Positions 24,791 to 33,670 of a stretch of 33,670 nucleotides of DNA are shown here, in pieces; the first letter of the stretch is position 1, and every line of letters begins with the position of its first letter. The stretch is from Candidatus Accumulibacter adjunctus (GTDB lineage: Bacteria; Pseudomonadota; Gammaproteobacteria; Burkholderiales; Rhodocyclaceae): assembly GCA_000585015.1 (NCBI GenBank), contig JFAX01000018.1:44024-77693 (forward strand). The letters run 5' to 3'. The notes beneath the pieces were generated by a model, which worked only from the letters and a program-made list of their open reading frames with translations, was not told the DNA's origin and did not search any database. Made by a program: the position numbers and the translations under genes.

Positions 24791-26002
24791 ATGAATCCCT
24801 GGCTGCGTGTGTTCCTGCCCTTTGCGGCGGGCTACTACTTCTCCTACTTCGTGCGCAACGTCAATGCCGTGATCGCACCGGAACTGACGCGCGAACTCGG
24901 CGTGTCCGCCGCCGACCTCGGCCTGCTGACCTCGGCCTACCTGCTGACCTTCGGCGCCGTGCAGTTGCCGCTCGGCATTGCGCTCGACCGCTGGGGGCCG
25001 CGGCGCGTCGAGACCGGCCTGCTGCTGATCGCCGCCGCCGGCTGTGGCCTGTTCGCGCTGGGCGAGACGCTGCCGCAACTCGCGGTCGCGCGCGGCCTGA
25101 TCGGCCTCGGCGTCTCGGCGTGCCTGATGGCGTCGTTCAAGGCCTTCGGCCAGTGGTTCGGCGTCGAGCGCCAGGCCTCGCTCAACGCGGCGATCATGGC
25201 TGCCGGCGGGCTCGGCGCGCTGACCGCGTCGACGCCGCTGAGTTGGGCGATACCGGCTCTCGGGTGGCGCACCGTGTTCGTCGCCCTTGGCGCTGCGGGC
25301 CTCGTCATCGCGCTGCTGATCTGGCGCACCCCGGACAAGCCCGCGGCCGGCGCGGCCGGCGAGTCGCTGCGGCGGCAGCTCGCGGCGCTGCGCGATATCC
25401 TGCGCAGCCGCGCCTTCTGGCGCTACACGCCCCAGTCGACTCTGATCGTCGGCGGCTTCATGGCGCTGCAGGGTCTGTGGGCGGTGCCGTGGCTGATGAA
25501 TTTTTCCGGTCTGCCGCGTGCGGCGGCGGCGCATCACCTGCTGCTGATGAGCCTCGGCATGCTGCTCGGCTTCCTCGGCATCGCCTTCGGCATCGGCCCG
25601 CTCACCGCGCGCGGAGTCTCGGCCGAACGCGTGCTGCAGACCGGCATGGGCCTCGGCATGCTGGCGACACTGCTGATCGTCACCGGCACCGGCCCCAGCG
25701 AGCCGCTGTGGTTTGCGCTCGGCCTCGTCTTCTCGGTCGGCAACCTGGCCTATGCGCTGCTGCAGAAGCACTACGCCGGCAGCCTGGCCGGGCGCGTGAA
25801 CACCGCGCTCAACCTGATGGTGTTCGTCGGCGCGTTCTCGATCCAGTGGAGTTTCGGCGCCGCCATCGATGCGCTGCAGGCCCGTGGCATGAGCCCGCGC
25901 GATGCCTACCAGGCAACCTTCGGCGTCCTCCTGGCGCTGCAGCTCGGCGGCTGGCTCTGGTATCTCGCCGGCAGCCTGCGCGCCGCGCGCCCGGGAAACT
26001 GA
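24791..26002 (+). CDS. Major facilitator superfamily transporter
   Basis: The 403-residue protein has about twelve hydrophobic segments in two halves, with the MFS loop 2-3 signature as DRWGPRR near residue 65. The N-terminus YYFSYFVRNVNAVIAPEL and the overall pattern resemble YbfB- or NarK-like members of unknown substrate. The ATG at 24791 was chosen because the first membrane segment begins there; the frame is open further upstream without good support. The 272-bp gap before it has no recognised gene. It converges with the DUF2062 gene. Confidence 0.88.
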   Translation: MNPWLRVFLPFAAGYYFSYFVRNVNAVIAPELTRELGVSAADLGLLTSAYLLTFGAVQLPLGIALDRWGPRRVETGLLLIAAAGCGLFALGETLPQLAVARGLIGLGVSACLMASFKAFGQWFGVERQASLNAAIMAAGGLGALTASTPLSWAIPALGWRTVFVALGAAGLVIALLIWRTPDKPAAGAAGESLRRQLAALRDILRSRAFWRYTPQSTLIVGGFMALQGLWAVPWLMNFSGLPRAAAAHHLLLMSLGMLLGFLGIAFGIGPLTARGVSAERVLQTGMGLGMLATLLIVTGTGPSEPLWFALGLVFSVGNLAYALLQKHYAGSLAGRVNTALNLMVFVGAFSIQWSFGAAIDALQARGMSPRDAYQATFGVLLALQLGGWLWYLAGSLRAARPGN

Positions 26003-26018
26003 AGGAAAGGCGCACGGC

Positions 26019-26052
26019 AGCGGCCGGGACGCGTCGCTGGCGATCGGCCGCT
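26019..26052. terminator. Candidate bidirectional terminator between convergent genes
   Basis: AGCGGCCG (26019-26026) and CGGCCGCT (26045-26052) are perfect 8-bp arms around 18 bases, placed between the stops of the MFS and DUF2062 genes. No T-run is present, so efficiency is uncertain. Confidence 0.4.
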
Positions 26053-26640
26053 TCAGGCCTGCCGTGTCCGCTGTTCGCTCGTCGTCAGCACCTCGGCGGT
26101 GTCGGTGCGCGGCCGCTGATGCGGCACATCGCGTCGTCGCCGATGGCGTTCGAGCCAGCGCCAGACGAGGTGGATCGTCAGGTGGCAGCACAGCGCGGCG
26201 ACCGTGGCGCTGATCGTCAGCCCGACGAGCAGCGGCCAGCCGATGTCGCCGAGACTCTGCCAGAGACCCGCCGCTTCCTCGCTCGCGACGCCGCCGGGCT
26301 GCTCGACCGCGGCTGCCGGGTCGGCGGTGATCCACACCCCGAGGCGATAGGCGGCGTAGTACACCGGCGCGAAGGTGACCGGGTTGGTGACGAAGGTGCT
26401 GGTCACCGCTGCCGGGACGCAGGCGCGCAGCGCGATCGCCGCGATGACGGCGAGCGGGATCTGCGCCACCGGGATCAGGAGACCGAAGAAGACGCCGATG
26501 CTGACGCCACGCGCGACACCGCGGCGCGACCAGCGCCAGAGTTGCGGATCGAGCAGCAGCGGGCCCAGCCAGCGCAGGCAGCGCTTGCTGGCGAGCTGTT
26601 CGCGCGTCGGTACCAGGTGGGTCAGGCGATCGAGGAGCAT
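26053..26640 (-). CDS. DUF2062 membrane protein
   Basis: The 195-residue protein has the DUF2062 core: a basic N-terminal part (LWRWSRRGVARGVSIGVFFG), the motif FVTNPVTFAPVYYAAYRLG, and three hydrophobic segments at about 46-68, 78-100 and 133-158. The C-terminal tail is strongly charged. The family is common in proteobacteria, often near lipid or competence-like genes, but its function is unknown. The ATG at 26640 is followed by the usual MLLDRLTHLVPTRE-type start. It is transcribed alone, convergent to the MFS gene. Confidence 0.87.
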   Translation of the reverse strand: MLLDRLTHLVPTREQLASKRCLRWLGPLLLDPQLWRWSRRGVARGVSIGVFFGLLIPVAQIPLAVIAAIALRACVPAAVTSTFVTNPVTFAPVYYAAYRLGVWITADPAAAVEQPGGVASEEAAGLWQSLGDIGWPLLVGLTISATVAALCCHLTIHLVWRWLERHRRRRDVPHQRPRTDTAEVLTTSEQRTRQA

Positions 26641-26750
26641 CGGTCTTTCCCCGTCGCGCCGCCGGCGGATCGTCGGGAGGAGTCGGGCGGGCGCTTCTGC
26701 AACAAGAATAGACCGTCAGGAGGAAGAATTCCAGCCTGTCGCCAGGGTGT

Positions 26751-26803
26751 GATTTGCGGGGACGATTTGCGGGGACAGTATATTTAACTCCCGAGGCTGC
26801 CTG
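26751..26803. repeat. Compound repeat unit A
   Basis: GATTTGCGGGGAC occurs twice head to tail (26751-26776). It runs into a 28-base module, 26776-26803, that begins CAGTATATTTAACTCC and ends GAGGCTGCCTG. A diverged copy of the whole unit follows 68 bases later. No transposase is nearby. The G-rich box plus AGTATA-TTAA composition reminds me of intergenic sequences near REP-associated tyrosine transposases, but this is recollection only. Confidence 0.7.
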
Positions 26804-26816
26804 TTGCCCGCCGTCG

Positions 26817-26871
26817 ACAATTGTGGTGACACAATTGTGGTGACAGTATATGTAATTCCTGAGGCTGCCTG
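26817..26871. repeat. Compound repeat unit B
   Basis: ACAATTGTGGTGAC occurs twice head to tail (26817-26844). It runs into a 28-base module, 26844-26871, that differs from the module of unit A at three positions. The doubled box matches that of unit A at about nine of twelve positions, so both units share one architecture: doubled box, then AGTATAT module. Confidence 0.7.
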
Positions 26872-27184
26872 CTGAAGCCTGGCGCGCCCGAGCTCAGCAA
26901 TGCCTCACTGGGCAACCGGAGCCTGCAGCGTATCGTCCTTGAAGTGGTCGAGTTGCTGGCCCGACGCTGAATGCGGCATCGAGTGATCGGGACAGCATGC
27001 TGGATGCCCGGGAGCATGCCGTCCCTTCCCGGGATCCTGTTCCATTGCTCCTCGACCCCTTGCGGAGGACTGTCCTTTGCAGTGATGATCCGGGTTTCGC
27101 TGCTTGTCAGCCTGTTCACAATCTTGGTCATCCCTTCCCGTTCGTGTCGACGCGAGTCGTTCGGCGGTCAACGACGCGCCTTCC
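26872..27184. other. Intergenic stretch before tamA, no supported gene
   Basis: Frames here are short and contain low-complexity or unlikely residues. A promoter for tamA is expected but no convincing -35/-10 pair was found. One short plus-strand frame ends in LQRIVLEVVELLARR before a stop at about 26970, which could be the tail of a decayed gene; it is too short to name. Confidence 0.4.
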
Positions 27185-28891
27185 ATGCGCATCTTCCTTT
27201 TCCTTGCAGCGCTGCTGCCCTCCCTGTCGGTCATGGCTGCGGTGCCCGTCCTGCGCGCACCGCAGGACGTGCGTGCCCTGCTCGCAGAGCACATCGAGCT
27301 CGCTGACGTCGCCGATCAGCCGGCCGAAGTGGCGTTCGCGCGCCGGATGCAGCGCGAGGTCGAGAAGCTGCTGGCGACCGAAGGATACTTCTCGCCGCGT
27401 GTCAGCCTCCTTCGCGAGGGTGAGGAACTGCTCCTCGTCGTCGATCCCGGGGCGCGCGCGCTGATCGCCAGCGTGCGCATCGACATCGGTGGTGAGATCG
27501 ATGCCGCACGCCGGCAGGCGCTGGTCGATGGCTGGAAACTCAAGGTCGGGCAGCCTTTCCGCCAAGCGGACTGGGACGAGGCCAAGGAATCGCTGCTGGC
27601 CAGCCTGCTGGCCGTCGACCACGCCGGTGCGCGCCTGCAGCAGAGCAGCGCCGAGGTCGACGCGGAGACGCTGCGCGTCGACCTGGTCGTCGTTGCCGAT
27701 GCCGGTCCGCGCTACCGCTTCGGCGAGCTGCAGATCAGCGGTCTGCAGCGCTATCATCCGGCACTGGTGGCACGCTTCAACCGCACCGTCAAGGCCGGCG
27801 ACGAGTACCGCGAGGATCGCCTGCTGGCGCTGCAGGCCGCGCTGCAGAGCACGCCCTACTTCTCGTCGGTGAGCGTCGCCCTGCAGCGCAGCGATGGCGA
27901 TGGCGAAGCTGCCGACGAAGCTGGCTGGGTGACGGCTCCGGTGCTCGTGCAGTTGCGCGAGCGCGCACCGTTCGAGATCACGCTCGGCGCCGGTTACAGC
28001 ACCAACACCGGCGCGCGCGTCGAGGCTGCCTACCGCAACAGCGACTTTCTCGGTCGCGCCTGGCTGCTGCAGACCGGCGTCCGCATCGAACAGCTGCGCC
28101 AGTCGGGCTTCATCGACGTTTTCCTGCCGCCCGACGAACAGCAGCGGCGTGATGGTGTCGGCACCGTCGTCGAGCATTCGGACATCGAGAACCTGGAACT
28201 CCATCGCTTCGCCATTGGCGCGATGCGGGTGCAGAAGCTGGGCAGTGTCGAGCAGCAGATCGGCATCAACTGGCAGAGCGAACGGCAGGCGCCGCAGGGC
28301 GCACCGACGGTCACCAACCAGGCCTTGACGCTGCAGGGTGGGTGGACGTGGCGGCATGCGGCCGATCCGCTCGATCCGGCCGAAGGGTTGTCATTGCAGT
28401 TCCAGATCGGTGGTGGCAGCAAGCATCTGCTGTCCGACCAGAGCTTCGTTCGCACCTACCTGCGCTACAGTCAGGGGGTGCCGCTCGGTGCCCGTGACGC
28501 GCTGCTCTTTCGCGCTGAGCTGGGGGTGACCTTCGCCGAATCGTCGAAGGGGATTCCGCAGGATTTCCTCTTCCGTACCGGTGGCAGCAACTCGGTGCGG
28601 GGTTACCCCTACCTCAGTCTCGGCGTGCCAGAGGGGTCGGCAATCGTCGGCGGCCGTTACCTGCTGGTGCTGAGTGGCGAGTACACGCACTGGCTGACGC
28701 CGACCTGGGGAGCTGCTGCCTTCATCGACGCCGGCAACGCCGTCGATGACCTGCAGGCGATGAGCCTCGCGGTGGGTTACGGCGTTGGCGCGCGCTGGCG
28801 CAGTCCGGCCGGGCCGCTCGGCATCGATCTCGCCTACGGCCATCGGGACAGCTCGCTGCGTCTCGGCTTCTCGCTGGCCATCCCCTTCTGA
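27185..28891 (+). CDS. tamA: Outer-membrane assembly factor TamA (Omp85 family)
   Basis: The 568-residue protein has a signal peptide (MRIFLFLAALLPSLSVMAA, cleavage near residue 19). About three POTRA-like repeats follow to about residue 270, then a 16-strand-type barrel from about 285 to the end. The Omp85 lid-loop motif VRGY is at 471-474, and the protein ends in an aromatic residue (SLAIPF) as expected for BAM-dependent insertion. With TamB it forms the TAM complex, which helps insert some outer-membrane proteins and has been linked to phospholipid transport. The ATG at 27185 was chosen because the signal peptide starts there, although no good Shine-Dalgarno is visible. tamB follows after 25 bases. 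Confidence 0.92.
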   Translation: MRIFLFLAALLPSLSVMAAVPVLRAPQDVRALLAEHIELADVADQPAEVAFARRMQREVEKLLATEGYFSPRVSLLREGEELLLVVDPGARALIASVRIDIGGEIDAARRQALVDGWKLKVGQPFRQADWDEAKESLLASLLAVDHAGARLQQSSAEVDAETLRVDLVVVADAGPRYRFGELQISGLQRYHPALVARFNRTVKAGDEYREDRLLALQAALQSTPYFSSVSVALQRSDGDGEAADEAGWVTAPVLVQLRERAPFEITLGAGYSTNTGARVEAAYRNSDFLGRAWLLQTGVRIEQLRQSGFIDVFLPPDEQQRRDGVGTVVEHSDIENLELHRFAIGAMRVQKLGSVEQQIGINWQSERQAPQGAPTVTNQALTLQGGWTWRHAADPLDPAEGLSLQFQIGGGSKHLLSDQSFVRTYLRYSQGVPLGARDALLFRAELGVTFAESSKGIPQDFLFRTGGSNSVRGYPYLSLGVPEGSAIVGGRYLLVLSGEYTHWLTPTWGAAAFIDAGNAVDDLQAMSLAVGYGVGARWRSPAGPLGIDLAYGHRDSSLRLGFSLAIPF

Positions 28892-28916
28892 CAACCGACG
28901 GCGGCGACAGACGACG

Positions 28917-31900
28917 ATGACTCGGGAAAGCGACAGGGCTCCATCCTCGGTATCGACATCGGCAGCAGGCGAGGCGCCGCCGCCCGACACCGCGCCGCCG
29001 GCCGACACCGCTGCGCCGGCAGCGCCGCGTCGACGTCGCGGCTGGCTGGTGCTGCTGTCGGCGCTGTCGCTGCTGTCGTTCGCGCTGGCCGGCATTGCCG
29101 CGCTGCTCGGCAGCGAAGGCGGCCTGCAGTTGAGCTGCCGGGTCCTCGAAAGACTGGCTGGCGGGCAGCTCGTCGTCACGGCGCCCGCCGGCACCCTCGC
29201 TTCATCGTTCACCCTGGCGTCGCTGCACTGGCGCAGCGAGACGCTCGATGTCCAGGTGCAGGAACTGCAGTTCGACTGGCGACCGGCCGAGCTGCTGCGC
29301 GCCCGCCTCACCATCAGCCGGCTCGCCGCCGGCAGCTTGCGGGTGTCGCTGGCGACGAGCAGCGATCCGGTCGTCGTCCCGGAACGTCTCGAGCTGCCGC
29401 TGGCGGTCGCCATCGAGAAGCTCGAGATCGCCGTCATCGAGCTCGGCGACCACGCCCATCCCGATGGCCAGGCGGCGACGATCGCCGAGTCGCTGCGGGC
29501 GGAGCTGGCGAGCGACGGCCGCGTGCACCGGCTGCTCGGCCTGCGCGCCCGGGCCGGCGGTCTGGCGCTCGGGGGCAGCGCCACGCTGGCCGCGGCGCGG
29601 CCCTTTGCGCTGCAGGCCACGGCCGGCATCGAGGGCGAGGCGGCGGGCCGGGCGCTGCGCTTCGAGCTCGGCGCCGAGGGAACGCTCGAGGACTTCGTCG
29701 TGCGCGGTGCGGCGCGACCGCTGGCGGCGGTGGCAGCCGACGACTTCGCCGGCGAGCTCAGTGCGCGCATCGCGCCTTTCGCGCCGCAGCCGATCGGCGA
29801 AGCGGCGCTGAAGCTGTCGGGCGTCGACCCGGCGGCGTGGATTGCGGGTGCGCCGCACGCCGATTTCGAGCTGCAGCTCGACCTGCTGCCGGTCGCGGAC
29901 TCTTCGCCGGCCCTGCAGGGCAGGCTGCGGGCCGTGAACCGTCGTCCGGGGGCGATCGATCGCGAGTCGTTGCCGATCGAGTCGCTGGCCGCCGGCCTGA
30001 CGCTGGCGGCGGACGGGTTGCGGCTGGGCGACATCGACCTGCGTCTGGCGGGCGGCGGGCGGTTGCGCGGCAGCGGCGCGCTGCACGACTCCGAGCTGTC
30101 GCTGACACTCGCCGCGAGCGCGGTCGACGCCGCCGCACTGCATGGTGGCCTGCAGAACACCCGCTTGGCTGGCCCGTTGCGCGCCACGCTCGGATTGCAT
30201 CGGCAGCTCGTCGAGGCCGACCTGCGCGACCCGCGCTTCGCCCTCGACACCAGGCTGGCGATCGACCCGGAGCAGCTCGCCGTCGAACGGCTGCGCCTTG
30301 CTGCCGGCGATGCGCGGCTCAGCGCCAGCGGCACGGTGGCTCTGGCGGGCAGCGGCAGCTTCGCGCTGCAGGGGCAGTTGCGCGAATTCGACCCGCGCCG
30401 CTTTTTCGCCAGGCTGCCGGCTGCGCGCATCAACGCCGAGTTCTCCGCGCGTGGCAGCAGCAGGCCGCAACTGGCCTTGCGCCTCGGCTTCCAGTTGCGC
30501 GACAGCCGCTTCGCCGGCGAGGTGCTGGCCGGTGGCGGCGAGATCGATCTGGCGCCGGGCCACCTGCGCCAGGCCGATGTCGAGCTGCGCGTTGGCACCA
30601 ACCGCCTACTGGCGAAGGGTGCCTTCGGGGCGCCCGGCGAGCGCCTGCGCTTGAGCATCGCGGCGCCGCGCCTCGATCCGCTCGGCCCGGGCGGCGACCT
30701 TGCCGGCGAAGTCGTCGTCGGCGGCAGCATGCGGGCGCCGGAGGTGTCCGCCAGTCTGCAGTCGCAGCGACTGGCCTGGCCCGGCCTCGGCCAGCTGCGC
30801 GGACTCGATGTCGACGCTCGGCTCGCAGCCGGTGAGCACGGCGCGCTCGGCGGCACCCTGCGACTGGCCGGCGTCGATCTGGCCAGCGGTGAGGCGGTGG
30901 TGACTGCGCTGCAGCTCGAGGCCGACGGTGTGCGCAGCCGGCATCGCCTGCGCGGGCGCTGCGAGCTTGCCGGACGGCGCGCCGTCGAGCTGGCGCTCGA
31001 AGGGGGTCTCAAGCCGAACAGCCCGGCGCCGGTCTGGGTCGGCGCGCTGCAGGAGTTCAGCCTGTCGGCTGCGGGCGGGCGAACGCCGCCCTTGCTTCGC
31101 CTGGCGGCAGCGATGCCGCTGCAGATCGCCGCGGGCAGCTTCAGTGCCGGTCCGGGCGATTTCGCCGGTGCCGACTGGTCGGCGCGCCTGCAGCGGGCGC
31201 GCTACGACGGTGGCACTTGGCAGACCACCGGCAGCCTGCGCTCGCTGCCGGTGGCGGCACTGCTCGCCGAGTTCCCGCAAGCCTTCGCCGCTGCGGCGGC
31301 AGCGGCGGTGCCGGTCGAGGGCGAAGCGTTGCGCATCGATGGCGAATGGGACCTCGGCAACGGCGGCCGGGCGGCCGGCGCGGCGGCTGCACGGCGGTTG
31401 CCGGGCGGCAGCCTGCGGCTGTGGCGTGCACGCGGCGATCTCGCGGTCGGCGCGCTGCCGCTCGGCTTGGAGGAGGGCGTCCTGAGTCTGCAGGCGGGCA
31501 ACGGCAAGATCGACCTGCGGCTGCAAGTGCGCGGCAAGCGACTCGGCGAGGTGAGCGGCGAGCTCAACGCGACGAGTTCCACCGCCAGCCTGATCGACCG
31601 TTCGGCGCCGTGGCGCGGTCGCCTGCGGTTGAGCATGCCGGACCTGGCGTGGGTCGGGCCGCTGCTCGGTGCCGGCTGGCAGCTCGGCGGGCAACTCTCG
31701 GGTGAGGCGCGGCTCGACGGCAGCCCGGCGCAGCCGCGCGTCAGCGGCGAATGGCGGGGCGAACGGCTGGCGGTGCGGGCGCTCGATCAGGGCATGCGTC
31801 TGGAACGGGGCAGCCTGTTGCTCGAACTGGCGGTCGGGGCCGACGGCGAGCAGCGCCTGCACGTCAGGGAACTGGGCTTCGACAGCGAGCAACAGCCGAT

Positions 31901-33014
31901 GCCGCGCGCGCTGGCACTCGCTCCGGGAACCGACGTCGCCGCCCTCACTGGCCGGCCGGGTCGGGTCGAGGCGAGTGGCGAGCTGCGCCTGGGCAGCAAC
32001 GACGGCGTCCTCAACCTTCGTGCCGAGCGCCTCGGCGTGACGCAGCGTGCCGACCAGTGGACGCTGCTTTCCGGCACCGCCGAGCTGAAACTCGCGGCCG
32101 GCAGGCTCGACGTCGCCGGCAAGCTTCGCTTCGACGCTGGCTACTGGCAATTGGCGAAGGCGGGCGCGCCGCAGCTGTCGGACGACGTCGTCGTCCGGCG
32201 CGCCGGCGGCGCGGCGAGGAAGGCGGCGGCGCCGGTCCGGCTGGTGGCGGTCGACCTCGAGGTGGACCTTGGGCGGAACTTCCATTTTCGTGGCGCCGGA
32301 GTCGAGAGCAGGCTCGTCGGCTCGGTGCGTCTCCAGTCGGACGAAAGCGGCATACCGCGGGCGACCGGGACGATCCGCACGCGCGATGGCCTCTTCGACG
32401 CCTACGGGCAGAAGCTCGAGATCGAGCGCGGCATCCTCAATTTCCACGGCCTGATCGACAACCCCGGACTCAACATTCGCGCGGTGCGGGCCAACCTGCC
32501 GGTCGAGGCGGGCGTCGAGGTGACTGGCACCGCCAGGCGGCCGATCGTCCGCCTGGTTTCCGACCCGGAGGTTCCGGACGCCGAGAAACTCTCCTGGCTG
32601 GTGCTCGGACAGGGCCTGGACCAGCAGGGCGGCAAGGATTCGTCGGTGCTGCTGGCGGCAGCGCAGACGATCCTCGGCGGCCAGGACGGGGGACCGTTGA
32701 AGGCGGTACAGCGGCAACTGGGAATCGACCAGTTCGGCATCAGTTCGGGGACGCTGAGTGGTTCCGGACGACCGTTGAGCAGCCGCATTGCCAGCAGCAG
32801 CGGTTTCGGCAGCAGCGACACGACCACCGACCAGATCGTCAGCATCGGCAAGCGTCTGTCGTCGACGATGCTGATCAGCTACGACCAGTCGCTGAGCAAC
32901 GCCGGCAGCGTCGTCAAGCTGACCGTCAACCTGAGCCGGAACCTGTCGCTGGTCGGTCGCGCCGGTACCGACACCGGTTTCGACCTGCTGTGGAACCATC
33001 GTTTCGGGCGTTAG
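28917..33014 (+). CDS. tamB: Translocation and assembly module protein TamB
   Basis: The 1365-residue protein is anchored in the inner membrane by one segment (42-65) and reaches across the periplasm. A cytosolic Pro/Ala-rich tail of about 37 residues precedes four arginines and the anchor. The long middle part consists of repeating short beta strands typical of the AsmA-like/TamB beta-taco. The C-terminal DUF490 (TamB) domain covers about the last 350 residues, including ATGTIRTRDGLFDAYGQKLE and GTARRPIVRLVSDPEVPDAE. It acts with TamA and, like YhdP and YdbH, in phospholipid delivery to the outer membrane. It follows tamA in the canonical order and is surely co-transcribed with it. Confidence 0.93.
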   Translation: MTRESDRAPSSVSTSAAGEAPPPDTAPPADTAAPAAPRRRRGWLVLLSALSLLSFALAGIAALLGSEGGLQLSCRVLERLAGGQLVVTAPAGTLASSFTLASLHWRSETLDVQVQELQFDWRPAELLRARLTISRLAAGSLRVSLATSSDPVVVPERLELPLAVAIEKLEIAVIELGDHAHPDGQAATIAESLRAELASDGRVHRLLGLRARAGGLALGGSATLAAARPFALQATAGIEGEAAGRALRFELGAEGTLEDFVVRGAARPLAAVAADDFAGELSARIAPFAPQPIGEAALKLSGVDPAAWIAGAPHADFELQLDLLPVADSSPALQGRLRAVNRRPGAIDRESLPIESLAAGLTLAADGLRLGDIDLRLAGGGRLRGSGALHDSELSLTLAASAVDAAALHGGLQNTRLAGPLRATLGLHRQLVEADLRDPRFALDTRLAIDPEQLAVERLRLAAGDARLSASGTVALAGSGSFALQGQLREFDPRRFFARLPAARINAEFSARGSSRPQLALRLGFQLRDSRFAGEVLAGGGEIDLAPGHLRQADVELRVGTNRLLAKGAFGAPGERLRLSIAAPRLDPLGPGGDLAGEVVVGGSMRAPEVSASLQSQRLAWPGLGQLRGLDVDARLAAGEHGALGGTLRLAGVDLASGEAVVTALQLEADGVRSRHRLRGRCELAGRRAVELALEGGLKPNSPAPVWVGALQEFSLSAAGGRTPPLLRLAAAMPLQIAAGSFSAGPGDFAGADWSARLQRARYDGGTWQTTGSLRSLPVAALLAEFPQAFAAAAAAAVPVEGEALRIDGEWDLGNGGRAAGAAAARRLPGGSLRLWRARGDLAVGALPLGLEEGVLSLQAGNGKIDLRLQVRGKRLGEVSGELNATSSTASLIDRSAPWRGRLRLSMPDLAWVGPLLGAGWQLGGQLSGEARLDGSPAQPRVSGEWRGERLAVRALDQGMRLERGSLLLELAVGADGEQRLHVRELGFDSEQQPMPRALALAPGTDVAALTGRPGRVEASGELRLGSNDGVLNLRAERLGVTQRADQWTLLSGTAELKLAAGRLDVAGKLRFDAGYWQLAKAGAPQLSDDVVVRRAGGAARKAAAPVRLVAVDLEVDLGRNFHFRGAGVESRLVGSVRLQSDESGIPRATGTIRTRDGLFDAYGQKLEIERGILNFHGLIDNPGLNIRAVRANLPVEAGVEVTGTARRPIVRLVSDPEVPDAEKLSWLVLGQGLDQQGGKDSSVLLAAAQTILGGQDGGPLKAVQRQLGIDQFGISSGTLSGSGRPLSSRIASSSGFGSSDTTTDQIVSIGKRLSSTMLISYDQSLSNAGSVVKLTVNLSRNLSLVGRAGTDTGFDLLWNHRFGR

Positions 33015-33670
33015 CCGCGATCGTCCGCGCCACTGCGTGCCGGCGGCACGGCGCTGCGCCGTCGCAACTGGTTCCTGCAGGCGGCGGGGCGACGCAGGCG
33101 ATGTCGGGCGCCTCGCCATCGCGAGTCGGAGGACGCGCCAGCGGCGGTCTCCGCGCCGGTCGGCAGGCCTGCCAGCGCGCCGGCCGCTTCTGAGCCCGCC
33201 GCTGGCGGCGAAGCTCCACAGACAGACGGTGATCAGCAGCAGGCAGGCGAATCCGAGGGCGAGAAGATACAGCCGGCTGACGTCCGCGCGGCCGATCGGG
33301 TGTGCCATGCCGGCGATGCGGCTCACTTCGGGCGCAGCTTGCCGGTAGCCAGCCCGGCGTCGCGGATCGGCTTCTGGCAGCCTGTCGGCACGGTGCAGAA
33401 ACCCCTGCGCAGAGCCCGTTACGGAAGAACGAGGGACGTCCCGGTGCCACCTTCCGGAGCGGTTCAGCGGAGCGATCCGATGGCGTCGGGGCTCGTCGTC
33501 TCACCCACCAAGACCAAGCCTTTCGTGCGCAACGTCTTTTCCAGAAGAGGTGGCCCCGCTTGTTTGGACAGGAAATGCTCGAGGATAAGTGGAGCCCTGC
33601 CGGCTGTGGTCTGGTTGACCGGTGATACGATTGGTTTTGACCTTCTGGGATTTTATCCGAACCGAATAGA
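33015..33670. other. Terminal stretch with no supported gene
   Basis: On the minus strand a frame starting at 33308 encodes MAHPIGRADVSRL followed by one good membrane segment (LYLLALGFACLLLITVCLW), then arginine-rich sequence running into antisense of tamB. It may be a small or broken membrane protein gene. On the plus strand a frame starting ATG at 33480 stays open to the window edge and has GGAG about ten bases upstream, but its codons (AGA, AGG, ATA) do not fit the neighbours. The last 80 bases are clearly richer in A+T and may be a promoter or element end. Confidence 0.35.

Noticed and set aside
26784-27131. 115-codon minus-strand frame before tamA
   Set aside because: It runs through the compound repeat and has no recognisable protein features or ribosome binding site.
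33034-33055. Small GC-rich hairpin after tamB as terminator
   Set aside because: The stem is only about five base pairs and no T-run follows, so it is not distinguishable from chance in this composition.
28391-33326. Long minus-strand open frames opposite tamA and tamB
   Set aside because: Their composition (Ser/Pro/Arg or Gln/Arg runs) is that of antisense frames; the plus strand encodes a clear TamA-TamB pair.

Overview
The window is GC-rich (most coding stretches are about 65-75% G+C). It has the gene content of a Gram-negative proteobacterium: an outer-membrane TamA/TamB pair, an ynb-type phospholipid cluster and an extended -10 style promoter. Codon use and gene set suggest a betaproteobacterium, perhaps a Rhodocyclales relative such as Candidatus Accumulibacter. 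That placement is inference, because no rRNA or other taxonomic marker is present. No tRNA, rRNA, CRISPR array, integrase or intact transposase was seen.

Left part (1-7689): the end of a small membrane protein gene and a GFA-type zinc protein lie on the plus strand. Facing them on the minus strand is a four-gene cluster, read in the order ynbA-ynbC-ynbD-ynbB: a CDP-alcohol phosphotransferase, an alpha/beta-hydrolase fused to a methyltransferase, a PAP2 protein fused to a dual-specificity phosphatase, and a CDP-diglyceride synthase. These are the same four protein types as E. coli ynbABCD, in a different order, and probably make or remodel a membrane lipid or glycolipid. An AMP-forming acyl-CoA synthetase gene lies upstream on the same strand, separated by two hairpins.

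Centre (8048-19433): a plus-strand cassette of five genes looks like an anti-phage or anti-plasmid system. It encodes an HTH-SNF2 helicase-DUF3883 protein, a NYN-domain putative nuclease, an unrecognised 135-residue protein, a large COG1743/DUF1156 DNA methyltransferase and a COG1483/DUF499 AAA+ ATPase. The helicase gene has a good promoter next to a perfect 7-4-7 palindrome, a plausible operator for its own HTH domain. The 135-residue gene is joined to both neighbours by ATGA stop/start overlaps, so it is probably a real, undescribed part of the system. The methyltransferase gene has an internal segment of lower G+C. Two long hairpins separate the cassette from a convergent patatin-like phospholipase gene.

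Right part (19642-33670): after the patatin gene comes mtnA, overlapping a FucA-like class II aldolase gene. This pair is diagnostic of methylthioribose salvage by the DHAP shunt. Next are a COG2509 flavoprotein, an MFS transporter and, convergent to it, a DUF2062 membrane protein. A 121-bp compound repeat block follows, then tamA-tamB, whose products form the TAM assembly/lipid-transport complex spanning the envelope. The last 650 bases hold no gene I can support, and their G+C content drops towards the end.
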